NCBI RefSeq assembly: GCF_900104575.1
Contig: NZ_LT629731.1
Span: 196,205 to 260,204 of the forward strand
DNA: 64,000 nucleotides
Direction: 5' to 3'
DNA from: Bacillus tuaregi
GTDB taxonomy: Bacteria; Bacillota; Bacilli; Bacillales; Cytobacillaceae
Part shown: one piece after another, positions 9,049 to 16,328 of the stretch
Layout: every line of letters begins with the position of its first letter
Numbering within the stretch: position 1 is the stretch's first letter
Position numbers and translations under genes: made by a program
Notes under the pieces: generated by a model
The model's database searches: none
Seen by the model: the letters and a program-made list of their open reading frames with translations, nothing else
Told to the model about the DNA's origin: nothing

Positions 9049-10968
9049 ATGACGAAGAAATATAAACGAAAAATCTATTTGCAGGATACACCGCGCCAGG
9101 AGGCTGTAGAGGTGCTGCTCCGCAGTTTTACCTCGGAGCGGGTAACGGAAACGATACCAAGCACGCAAGCGTTGGGACGTGTGACGGCCCATCCGGTCTT
9201 TGCAAAAATGTCCAACCCGCACTACCATGCATCTGCCATGGACGGAATTGCTGTTAAAGCGGAGGAGACCTTCTCAGCCCACGAGCAAAATCCAGTCAGG
9301 TTGAAGCTGGGGGAAGGCTTTGTGTATGTGAATACAGGCAATGAGATTCCATCGCCATATAATGCGGTTATCATGATTGAGCATGTGGACGAGCTGGATG
9401 AGGAGACGGTCGAAATTATTGAGCCTGCCTCTCCATGGCAGCATATCCGTCCAATTGGCGAGGATATCATTCAGGAGGAAATGCTGTTCCCACAGGGGCA
9501 CAAAATCCGTCCAGTTGATATTGGTGTACTTCTTGCCTCGCAGCGAATTGAGCTTCCAGTTGTCAAAAGGCCGGTCGTTAGCATCATTCCGACAGGTGAT
9601 GAGCTGGTCTTTCCAGACGGAGAAACGCCACCAGGGAAATTGGTTGAGTTTAACGGCTCTGTGATGGCTAATTATATCCGTGAATGGGGCGGTGAGCCGA
9701 AGCTCTCAGCGATTGTCAAAGACCGTCCGGAGGAAATTAAAGCGGCACTGCTTGAGGCGGTGGAGGCTTCAGATCTTGTCATCATAAATGCCGGATCTTC
9801 TGCTGGCTCTGAGGACTATACCGTTCATATTATCGAGGAGCTTGGCGAGGTCTTTACCCATGGGGTTGCGACAAGACCTGGTAAGCCAGTGATTCTAGGA
9901 AGAATTAAGGATAAGATTGTGATTGGTTTGCCGGGCTATCCGGTCTCGGCTTATTTAGATTTGGAATGGTTTGTTCAGCCGTTAATTTGTGACTACTTGC
10001 AGATTCCGGTGCCGAAGCGGGAGACGCTGACGGTCAAGCTGGGTCGCCGGATTGTCGGTACGATGGGGGCAGAGGATTTTATCCGTATGAGCATCGGCTA
10101 TGTGAAGGGCGAGTATATTGCTAACCCATTACCGCGTGCGGCCGGTGTGACGATGTCCCTTGTGAAAGCAGATGGCATGCTGTTGATTCCGGCCCATTCC
10201 TTAGGCTATGAGCAGGGAGAAGCAGTTGAAATTGAGCTCTTGAAGCCAAGAGCGGAAATCAAGCAGGCGATTGTGTTCAACGGCAGTCATGATTTAACGA
10301 TCGATCTATTGTCGTCGCATGTAAAAGAACAAGATTACTATTCAAAAATTATTTCGTCCCATGTCGGCAGCATGGCTGGGCTTATGGCAATTAAGAAGGG
10401 CGAGGCCCATATTGCCGGTACACACCTCTTGGACCCTGAGACCAATACGTATAATATTTCCTATATTGAGCGCTTTTTAGCAGGACAGAAAGTGGTTCTG
10501 TATCCATTTTTAAAAAGAAAACAGGGCTGGTTTGTGCCGAAGGGAAATCCGCTCGGAATTGAAACGGTGAAGGATATCGCTGACAAGGATGCCCATTTTG
10601 TTAACCGGCAAAAAGGAGCAGGGACGAGAATTCTATTTGATATGCTGTTAAAGGAAGAGGGCTTGTCGTCAGAGAATATCAATGGCTATCAGCGGGAAAT
10701 GTTCTCCCATTTAAGCGTTGCAGCCGAAGTGAAGGTTGATGAAAAAGCCGTTGGGCTTGGCATCTATTCAGCTGCGAAAACGATGGAGCTTGATTTCGTA
10801 CCGGTCTCAGACGAGAGCTATGATTTATTAATGACGAAGGAATTTTTCGAAAGTGAGCAGGGGAAAAAGCTGATTGAGGTCATTCAAAGCGACAGCTTCA
10901 AGCAGGACGTACAGGCCATCGGCGGCTATGTCGTGATGGACCATCCGGAGCCGATTTATTTTAGCTAA
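9049..10968 (+). CDS. MoeA-like protein fused to a periplasmic-binding-protein-like domain
   Basis: This 639-residue protein has two parts. Residues about 1-405 form a second complete MoeA (HYHASAMDGIAVKA, PTGDELV, INAGSSAGSEDYT, GKPVILGRIKDKIVIGLPGYPVSAY). Residues about 415-639 resemble the PBP-like domain found with MoeA in archaea and some Firmicutes (NGSHDLTIDLLSSH, RQKGAGTRILFDMLLKEEG, SAAKTMELDFVPVSDESYDLL), which may sense molybdate, tungstate or cofactor. ATG 9049 with GAGGTGA is preferred over the TTG at 9031. It directly follows moeA. The split of work between the two is not known; metal selectivity is a plausible inference. Confidence 0.82.
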   Translation: MTKKYKRKIYLQDTPRQEAVEVLLRSFTSERVTETIPSTQALGRVTAHPVFAKMSNPHYHASAMDGIAVKAEETFSAHEQNPVRLKLGEGFVYVNTGNEIPSPYNAVIMIEHVDELDEETVEIIEPASPWQHIRPIGEDIIQEEMLFPQGHKIRPVDIGVLLASQRIELPVVKRPVVSIIPTGDELVFPDGETPPGKLVEFNGSVMANYIREWGGEPKLSAIVKDRPEEIKAALLEAVEASDLVIINAGSSAGSEDYTVHIIEELGEVFTHGVATRPGKPVILGRIKDKIVIGLPGYPVSAYLDLEWFVQPLICDYLQIPVPKRETLTVKLGRRIVGTMGAEDFIRMSIGYVKGEYIANPLPRAAGVTMSLVKADGMLLIPAHSLGYEQGEAVEIELLKPRAEIKQAIVFNGSHDLTIDLLSSHVKEQDYYSKIISSHVGSMAGLMAIKKGEAHIAGTHLLDPETNTYNISYIERFLAGQKVVLYPFLKRKQGWFVPKGNPLGIETVKDIADKDAHFVNRQKGAGTRILFDMLLKEEGLSSENINGYQREMFSHLSVAAEVKVDEKAVGLGIYSAAKTMELDFVPVSDESYDLLMTKEFFESEQGKKLIEVIQSDSFKQDVQAIGGYVVMDHPEPIYFS

Positions 10969-10999
10969 AGAGGTTAAGCTGAAAGTGCTGGTGAAAAAC

Positions 11000-11045
11000 G
11001 ATGCCGGATGGGTGCTGTGCCTCCGGCGTCCCTGCAGTTTGCAGG
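11000..11045 (+). other. Two small hairpins in the moaE leader
   Basis: The 157-bp gap before moaE holds GATGCCGGA/TCCGGCGTC (11000-11008 with 11022-11030) and CCTGCA/TGCAGG (11031-11045). There is no T-tract, so this is not a standard terminator. I could not match it to the Moco riboswitch. Confidence 0.3.
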
Positions 11046-11125
11046 ATTTGTTATAAGCTGGTACAGCTAGGCATCGCTTGTTGCCTGTTGTAAGCCCCCA
11101 CTAACTTTATGCGGAGGTAGGATAG

Positions 11126-11590
11126 ATGAATTTTGAAATAGCAAAAGAGCCGATTAACATCCAGGCTGTGATTGATAAGGTGGTCCAGCGTGAAGCTGGC
11201 GCAATTACCACGTTCATTGGAACAGTTCGAGAGCTGACACACGGAAAGAAGACTCTTTATCTTATATATGAAGCCTACGAATCGATGGCAGTCAAGAAGC
11301 TGGAGCAGATCGGACAGGAAATTGGAGAAAAATGGCCGGGGGCACAGGTTGCTATCACGCACAGAGTGGGAAAGCTTGATATTACCGATGTCGCGGTTGT
11401 GATTGCGGTTTCCATGCCGCATCGTGCGGACGCCTATGAAGCAAATCGCTATGCGATTGAAAGAATCAAGGAAATTGTTCCGATTTGGAAAAAAGAGCAT
11501 TGGGAAGACGGTCAGGAATGGATTGGAAACCAGAAGGAAACAGTCCCTTATCCAACAGGTAAACCAGAGGAGGCTGATTTGCATGAATAA
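11126..11590 (+). CDS. moaE: Molybdopterin synthase catalytic subunit MoaE
   Basis: This 154-residue protein has the MoaE pattern: GAITTFIGTVRELTHGKKTLYLIYEAYESMA, then HRVGKLDITDVAVVIAVSMPHRADAYEA and a lysine-rich region (IWKKEHWEDGQEWIG) that contacts MoaD. It adds two sulfurs to cPMP, carried by the MoaD thiocarboxylate. ATG start after GGAGG. The last codons overlap the moaD start by eight bases, giving a coupled pair. MoaA and MoaC, which make cPMP, are not in the window. Confidence 0.93.
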   Translation: MNFEIAKEPINIQAVIDKVVQREAGAITTFIGTVRELTHGKKTLYLIYEAYESMAVKKLEQIGQEIGEKWPGAQVAITHRVGKLDITDVAVVIAVSMPHRADAYEANRYAIERIKEIVPIWKKEHWEDGQEWIGNQKETVPYPTGKPEEADLHE

Positions 11591-11816
11591 AGTGTTGTTT
11601 TTTGCTCATTTACGTGATGAGGCTGGACAGGAAAGTGTCGAAGTAGAGGCAGCAGGTAAGACGATTGCTGTATTGAAGCAGGAGCTGGCTTCGACCTATG
11701 GGATTCAGAAGCTGGATGCGGTAATGGCAGCCGTAAATGAGGAGTTCGCCGACGATGATGAGGTCATCAAGGAAGGTGACACGATTGCCTTTATTCCTCC
11801 TGTTAGTGGAGGTTGA
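11583..11816 (+). CDS. moaD: Molybdopterin synthase sulfur-carrier subunit MoaD
   Basis: This 77-residue ubiquitin-like protein ends in IPPVSGG. The C-terminal double glycine is adenylated by MoeB and then thiocarboxylated. The start ATG 11583 lies inside the moaE end, with GAGGAGG just before. A longer reading of this frame from 11403 would fuse unrelated sequence inside moaE and is rejected. It is followed five bases later by moeB, its activating enzyme. Confidence 0.93.
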   Translation: MNKVLFFAHLRDEAGQESVEVEAAGKTIAVLKQELASTYGIQKLDAVMAAVNEEFADDDEVIKEGDTIAFIPPVSGG

Positions 11817-11821
11817 TCGGG

Positions 11822-12841
11822 ATGAGTGAACGTTATTCCCGTCAAACATTATTTTCCCCCATTGGGAAAGAAGGACAGGAGAAGATTCGCCGGAAGCATG
11901 TGCTGGTGATTGGTGCCGGCGCGCTTGGCTCAGGAAGTGCAGAAATGCTGACAAGAGCCGGTGTTGGCGCGCTGACAATTGTGGACCGTGATTATGTCGA
12001 GGAAAGCAATTTGCAGCGCCAGCAGCTATACACGGAACAAGATGTGGCAGAGAAGCTGCCAAAGGCGGCTGCGGCCGAAAAACGTCTGCGTGAGATCAAC
12101 TCAGATGTTGAGATTCATTCCTTTATTGGTGATGCAAATCCTGAGAAGCTTGCTGAGCTGGCGTCTGGAAAGGATTTAATCATCGATGCTACCGATAACT
12201 TTGAAACGAGACTGGCGATTAATGACATTTCGCAGAAGTATCAGATTCCGTGGATTTACGGTGCCTGTGTTGGCAGCTATGGGATGTGCTTTACGATTGT
12301 GCCGGGAAAGACGCCTTGTTTAAATTGTTTGCTGAAGAAGCTGCCGATTCAAGGGATGACCTGTGATACGGTTGGGATTATATCACCGACGGTTGGGATG
12401 GTGGTTTCCCATCAGGTAGCAGAAGCGATGAAAATTCTTGTAGAGGATTGGGAGGCAGTAAGACCGGCCTTTGTCAGCTTTGACTTGTGGCGGAATCAGT
12501 ATTCCAGCATGAAGGTTGGAAAGGCAAAGGATGATTCCTGCTTGTCCTGCGGTGCGAGTCCGACGTTTCCATTTTTGGATGTAGAAAATCAAACGAAATC
12601 AACCGTTTTATGCGGTCGCGATACAGTCCAGGTTCGCCCGCCGAAGCCGCTTGACATCAGGCTCGCTGAGCTCGCGGCGCAGCTGAAGGCGCTAGGATAC
12701 GAGGTAAAAGGCAATCCGTATCTATTGTCGCTGGAGACGAAGGGTGAACGGATGGTTATCTTCAAGGACGGGCGCGCGTTGGTGCACGGCACGAAGGATA
12801 TGACAGCAGCAAAGAGCATGTATAATCGGATACTTGGATAA
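11822..12841 (+). CDS. moeB: Molybdopterin-synthase adenylyltransferase MoeB/ThiF family
   Basis: This 339-residue E1-like enzyme activates the MoaD C-terminus with ATP. It has the nucleotide loop GAGALGSGSAEML (about residues 29-41), DRDYVEESNLQRQQLY, the ATDNFETRLAIND segment and two zinc-type CxxC pairs (CLNCLL, CLSCGA). The final 80 residues are an extra domain after the ThiF core with no rhodanese cysteine motif that I can see. ATG 11822 is used; the TTG at 11813 overlaps moaD. A clear terminator follows, closing the cofactor operon. Confidence 0.88.
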   Translation: MSERYSRQTLFSPIGKEGQEKIRRKHVLVIGAGALGSGSAEMLTRAGVGALTIVDRDYVEESNLQRQQLYTEQDVAEKLPKAAAAEKRLREINSDVEIHSFIGDANPEKLAELASGKDLIIDATDNFETRLAINDISQKYQIPWIYGACVGSYGMCFTIVPGKTPCLNCLLKKLPIQGMTCDTVGIISPTVGMVVSHQVAEAMKILVEDWEAVRPAFVSFDLWRNQYSSMKVGKAKDDSCLSCGASPTFPFLDVENQTKSTVLCGRDTVQVRPPKPLDIRLAELAAQLKALGYEVKGNPYLLSLETKGERMVIFKDGRALVHGTKDMTAAKSMYNRILG

Positions 12842-12848
12842 GAGGGAG

Positions 12849-12884
12849 AGGGGATGAACCTGTTTGGGGTTTATCCTCTTTTTT
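12849..12884 (+). terminator. Terminator after moeB
   Basis: The stem AGGGGATGAACC / GGGTTTATCCTCT closes a small loop and ends in a run of six T bases. Confidence 0.8.
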
Positions 12885-12963
12885 GCGTGTGATAGTGCCC
12901 GTTGGGGATGATTCAAAGCAAACGGACGTGTGTAAACCAACAAATACCTTGAAAATTCCTCCA

Positions 12964-13008
12964 AACTTGATATCTATCAAGTTATTTCTACCTAAACTCT
13001 TCTACAAT
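12964..13008 (+). promoter_or_regulatory. FNR-type activator site and promoter of the HMA gene
   Basis: AACTTGATA-TC-TATCAAGTT (12964-12983) is a near-perfect dyad containing TTGAT-N4-ATCAA, the classic FNR half-site pair. A -10 box TACAAT lies at 13003-13008, with no good -35 box. Taking the start seven bases after the -10 box (13015), the dyad centre (12973.5) is at exactly -41.5, the class II activator position. The FNR-like protein at 15375-16070 is the obvious candidate. Confidence 0.75.
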
Positions 13009-13040
13009 AAACACATAACCAATCCGAGGAGGAATTCATA

Positions 13041-13262
13041 ATGACAAAGGCAGTATTTCAGCTAGAGCCTCTTACATGCCCGTCCTGTATTAAAAAAATC
13101 GAATCCACACTGACTAAAACAGCAGGGGTCGAATCTGTTAAAGTACTATTTAACTCCAGTAAGGTGAAAACAGAATTTGATGAAGCCCAAATTGCAGCAT
13201 CAAAGCTGGAGGAGACAATTGAAAAGCTCGGCTATGAGGTTTTATCGGCAAAGGTATCATAG
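13041..13262 (+). CDS. Small heavy-metal-associated (HMA) domain protein
   Basis: This 73-residue protein is a single ferredoxin-like HMA fold with CPSC at residues 13-16, in place of the usual MxCxxC (LEPLTCPSC). Such proteins carry or buffer soft metal ions. It lies about 180 bases before the P-type ATPase gene, which has no HMA domain of its own, so it may act as that pump's detached metal-binding domain. It has its own FNR-type promoter and terminator. The metal is not evident; it is distinct from the CopZ at 25769. Confidence 0.75.
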   Translation: MTKAVFQLEPLTCPSCIKKIESTLTKTAGVESVKVLFNSSKVKTEFDEAQIAASKLEETIEKLGYEVLSAKVS

Positions 13263-13288
13263 GATAATAGAGGATTGAACTATAAAGT

Positions 13289-13333
13289 AGACCTGTATCC
13301 ACAGCAAGGCTGGTGATAACGGGTCTTTTTCTT
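13289..13333 (+). terminator. Terminator after the HMA gene
   Basis: AGACC...GGGTCT with inner pairing (GTATCCAC / GGTGATAAC) is followed by TTTTTC. The stem is imperfect. Confidence 0.55.
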
Positions 13334-13356
13334 TTTCCGAAAAAAGGTAATCAATC

Positions 13357-13398
13357 TTGACGTCCGTCAATTCTTTTTCAGGAAAAGCAGTCTATTAT
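13357..13398 (+). promoter_or_regulatory. Second FNR-type site and promoter, for the ATPase-regulator operon
   Basis: TTGAC-GTCC-GTCAA (13357-13370) has the same 5-4-5 spacing as the site at 12967. A -10 box TATTAT lies at 13393-13398. The implied start at 13405 puts the dyad centre (13363.5) at exactly -41.5, again the class II position. The regulator gene is the second gene of this operon, so positive autoregulation is likely. Confidence 0.72.
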
Positions 13399-13442
13399 TG
13401 GGGTATAAATCGAGTACGTTCAATAATTAGGAGGAAATCTTC

Positions 13443-15341
13443 ATGATTGCAGCAATTAACAAACACAAACCTCATTTAACAGCTGTTTCTTTTATTCTTA
13501 TTATCATAGGAATGGTATCAGGACTATCCGACAGCGCTACGATTAAAATACCTGCTCTAATTCTAGCAACCGTCATCGCCAGTGTGCCTATTTTTATCAA
13601 AGCCTATCAAGCCCTAAGGTTTAAAGCCTTTAGCATCGAATTACTGGTGGCGATTGCGGTAATAGGTGCCCTTGTGATTCAAGAGTATACAGAATCAGCT
13701 GTTGTCACCTTTCTATTCTTGTTTGGCGATTATTTAGAAAAACGGACACTGGAAAAAACCCGCTCGTCCCTTAAGGAGCTCGTTGATATGGCACCACAGG
13801 AAGCAATCGTCCTGCGAAACGGTCGGCAAACGAGTATCCCTGTTGAAGAGGTAGTGGTCGGCGACACGGTCATGATCCGCTCAGGAGCCAAGGTACCAGT
13901 GGACGGAATGGTGATTTCCGGTCATGCGTCCTTAAATGAAGCGGCGATTACCGGTGAATCCGTACCGCGGACTAAGCAAACAGACGATAAGGTGTTTAGC
14001 GGCACGATGGTCGATAATGGCTATCTTGAAATAAAGGCGGAAAAGGTCGGCGATGATACGACCTTTGCGAAAATTATCGAGCTGGTCGAGGAAGCACAGG
14101 AATCAAAGACAAAGACAGAGAAATTCCTCAACAAGTTTTCTAATATTTACACACCGTCCGTCGTTATTCTGTCACTGCTAGTCTATCTGATAACCCGTGA
14201 CCTTCATACAGCGATCACCTTCCTTGTCGTTGCATGTCCGGGAGCCTTGGTAATTGGGGCCCCTGTGTCAACCGTAGCCGGTATTGGCAATGGCGCCAAA
14301 AACGGCGTGCTTGTCAAAGGCGGAGAAGTGATGGATACCTTCTCAAAGGTTGACACGCTTGTGTTTGATAAAACAGGTACATTGACAAAAGGAAAGCCAG
14401 AGGTCACAGACATCAAACTGTTTGAGCAAACGATTAAAGAAAATGACTTCCTGCAATTAACAGCGCAGGCAGAAACGATTTCGGAGCATCATTTAGGGCA
14501 GACGATTGTAAAAGAAGCGAAGGCCCGCAAGCTAACCATGAAAGATCAGCTAGAGAGCGGCAAGGTCATCAAGGGAAATGGGATTACGGCGATCGTAGCT
14601 GGCCGTGCTTTAACGGTTGGCAACCGCAAGTTAATGGACAGTGAGAACATTCCTATTTCAGAGGAAGTGGCAAGCTATGCCGAAAAGCGGGAAAAGGCAG
14701 GCAACACGGCGATTTTTACAGCGATAGATGGAAAGCTGGCTGGGATTATTTCGATTGCTGATCAAATTCGTGAGGATGCTGCTGATGCGCTAGCGCAAAT
14801 GAGGAAAAACGGTATTAAGAAAATTGTCATGCTGACCGGCGACAATCGCCATACGGCGGCACTTGTGTCAGAAAAGCTTGGTATTGATGAATACCATGCC
14901 GAATTATTACCGGAAAATAAAGTAGAATATGTAAAGAGCTTACGAGAAGCAGGACATGTTGTGGCCATGGCGGGAGACGGAATTAATGATGCGCCGGCGA
15001 TTGCAACGGCTGATATTGGCTTGGCGATGGGAGAAGGCGGGACAGATGTAGCAATGGAAACCGCTGATGTCGTTTTAATGGCGGACAAGCTTGAACAGCT
15101 GTCACATGCTTATTCCCTTTCAAAAGCAACGATTGCCAATATGAAGCAAAATACGTACTTTGCTGTTGCTACTGTGTTTGTGCTGTTGATGGGTGTGTTA
15201 GCTGGGACTGTTCATCTGGCTTCCGGTATGTTTATTCATGAGGCAAGTGTCCTGCTCGTTATATTAAATGCGATGAGATTAATCCGATATAATAAAAAGA
15301 GGAAAAGGTCTACTGCAGGCTTACACGAGGCAGTTGTCTGA
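13443..15341 (+). CDS. Heavy-metal P-type ATPase with CPG and HH variant motifs
   Basis: This 632-residue P1B-type ATPase has TGES (AAITGESVP), DKTGTLT and GDGINDAP motifs, paired membrane helices at the N-terminus, a central pair and a C-terminal pair. It has no N-terminal HMA domain. Two key sites differ from the Cu, Zn and Cd pumps: the membrane metal site reads VACPGALVIGAP (CPG, not CPC, CPH or SPC), and the nucleotide-binding SEHP reads SEHHLGQTI. The transported ion therefore cannot be guessed from known classes. It is co-transcribed with the FNR-like regulator 33 bases downstream and preceded by a small HMA protein. Confidence 0.85.
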   Translation: MIAAINKHKPHLTAVSFILIIIGMVSGLSDSATIKIPALILATVIASVPIFIKAYQALRFKAFSIELLVAIAVIGALVIQEYTESAVVTFLFLFGDYLEKRTLEKTRSSLKELVDMAPQEAIVLRNGRQTSIPVEEVVVGDTVMIRSGAKVPVDGMVISGHASLNEAAITGESVPRTKQTDDKVFSGTMVDNGYLEIKAEKVGDDTTFAKIIELVEEAQESKTKTEKFLNKFSNIYTPSVVILSLLVYLITRDLHTAITFLVVACPGALVIGAPVSTVAGIGNGAKNGVLVKGGEVMDTFSKVDTLVFDKTGTLTKGKPEVTDIKLFEQTIKENDFLQLTAQAETISEHHLGQTIVKEAKARKLTMKDQLESGKVIKGNGITAIVAGRALTVGNRKLMDSENIPISEEVASYAEKREKAGNTAIFTAIDGKLAGIISIADQIREDAADALAQMRKNGIKKIVMLTGDNRHTAALVSEKLGIDEYHAELLPENKVEYVKSLREAGHVVAMAGDGINDAPAIATADIGLAMGEGGTDVAMETADVVLMADKLEQLSHAYSLSKATIANMKQNTYFAVATVFVLLMGVLAGTVHLASGMFIHEASVLLVILNAMRLIRYNKKRKRSTAGLHEAVV

Positions 15342-15374
15342 GCCTGCAGGCAACAGAGTATTGGAGTGAACTGA

Positions 15375-16070
15375 ATGGAGCATCATGATCATAGCCAGTG
15401 TCATACCCACAAAAATCACAAGCAGTGTATTTCACTGGTGCCGATTTTCAATCATTTAGAAGCGGAGCAGATGAATGAAATTATGGCGACTGCCCGCTCC
15501 TCCTCCTACAAAAGAGGAGAAATCGTCTATAAGGCCGGTGAGCAGTCTGATTCGCTCTACATTGTTAGTAAGGGGAAAATAAAAATTTATCGGCTGTCAG
15601 AATCAGGTAAAGAGCAGCTAGTAAGGATTTTGAACCCGGGTGAATTTACCGGTGAGCTGGCCTTATTTAATGAAGGACTTCATGAAGCCTATGCCGAAGC
15701 AATGCTCGAGACACAGGTTTGTCTGATTAGACGACAGGACCTGCAGGAGTTTCTATTAAAGTATCCTTCGATTTCGCTAAAGATTCTCGCGGAGTTTTCG
15801 AGTCGCCTAGAGCAGTCGGAGAAGCAGACAACCCGGTTTGCAACGGAAAAGGTGGAAACGAGGATTGCTCTTTTCCTTGCTGAATGCTTGGAGGAAGGAT
15901 CCAATGAATTAATGCTGCCGATGAGTAAAAAAGATCTAGCCTCTTACTTAGGCACGACCCCAGAAACCATCAGCCGCAAGCTAGCTGAGCTTGAAGAGGG
16001 CGGATTCATTAAACAGAATGGACAGCGAAAAATGGAAATAATTGATTTAGATGGGCTGCTGCTTATCTAA
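15375..16070 (+). CDS. Crp/Fnr family transcription activator with a His/Cys-rich N-terminus
   Basis: This 231-residue regulator has a cyclic-nucleotide-binding-type beta barrel (about residues 22-140), a dimer helix and a C-terminal winged helix. The first 18 residues (MEHHDHSQCHTHKNHKQC) hold two cysteines and six histidines; a third cysteine (C116) lies where FNR has its fourth cluster ligand. The recognition helix reads PETISRKL, with the E-xx-SR residues FNR uses to read TTGAT. TTGAT-type boxes lie before both upstream transcripts. It is likely a metal- or redox-sensing activator of the neighbouring ATPase and HMA genes. FNR-like proteins linked to metal transport genes are known in lactic acid bacteria (Flp proteins). 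Confidence 0.85.
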   Translation: MEHHDHSQCHTHKNHKQCISLVPIFNHLEAEQMNEIMATARSSSYKRGEIVYKAGEQSDSLYIVSKGKIKIYRLSESGKEQLVRILNPGEFTGELALFNEGLHEAYAEAMLETQVCLIRRQDLQEFLLKYPSISLKILAEFSSRLEQSEKQTTRFATEKVETRIALFLAECLEEGSNELMLPMSKKDLASYLGTTPETISRKLAELEEGGFIKQNGQRKMEIIDLDGLLLI

Positions 16071-16073
16071 AGT

Positions 16074-16121
16074 ACCCCCCTTGGAAGCGGAAAGAAGGCT
16101 GACTCCAGGGGGGTTTTTATT
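16074..16121 (+). terminator. Terminator after the FNR-like gene
   Basis: ACCCCCCTTGGA pairs with TCCAGGGGGGT across a 20-base loop, and TTTTTATTTT follows. Confidence 0.8.
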
Positions 16122-16328
16122 TTCCAAGAGTGTTCCCGTATCTATCAATCAACAAAGTAATCTCCTTACTAATCATTTCCAAAATATGCTGATACATCTA
16201 TAATGAGATGAGGCAAGAGCTAAACATTTGGATGATATCTTAGAGGTGTGCCCTTAACTTCCATTCGTCTCGATGCATTTACAAGGCATCACAGCTCTGA
16301 TTTGAATTTTTTAGATAGGGGAGATTTT

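Noticed and set aside
10969-11125. Moco riboswitch in front of moaE
   Set aside because: Two small hairpins exist but do not match the conserved pattern I know; kept only as an unassigned leader.
11403-11816. 137-residue open frame covering moaD
   Set aside because: The first 60 residues lie out of frame inside moaE; the real MoaD starts at 11583 next to GAGGAGG.
16129-16328. c-di-AMP (ydaO-type) riboswitch before ktrB
   Set aside because: Looked for because ktr genes often carry one, but the conserved aptamer words are absent.
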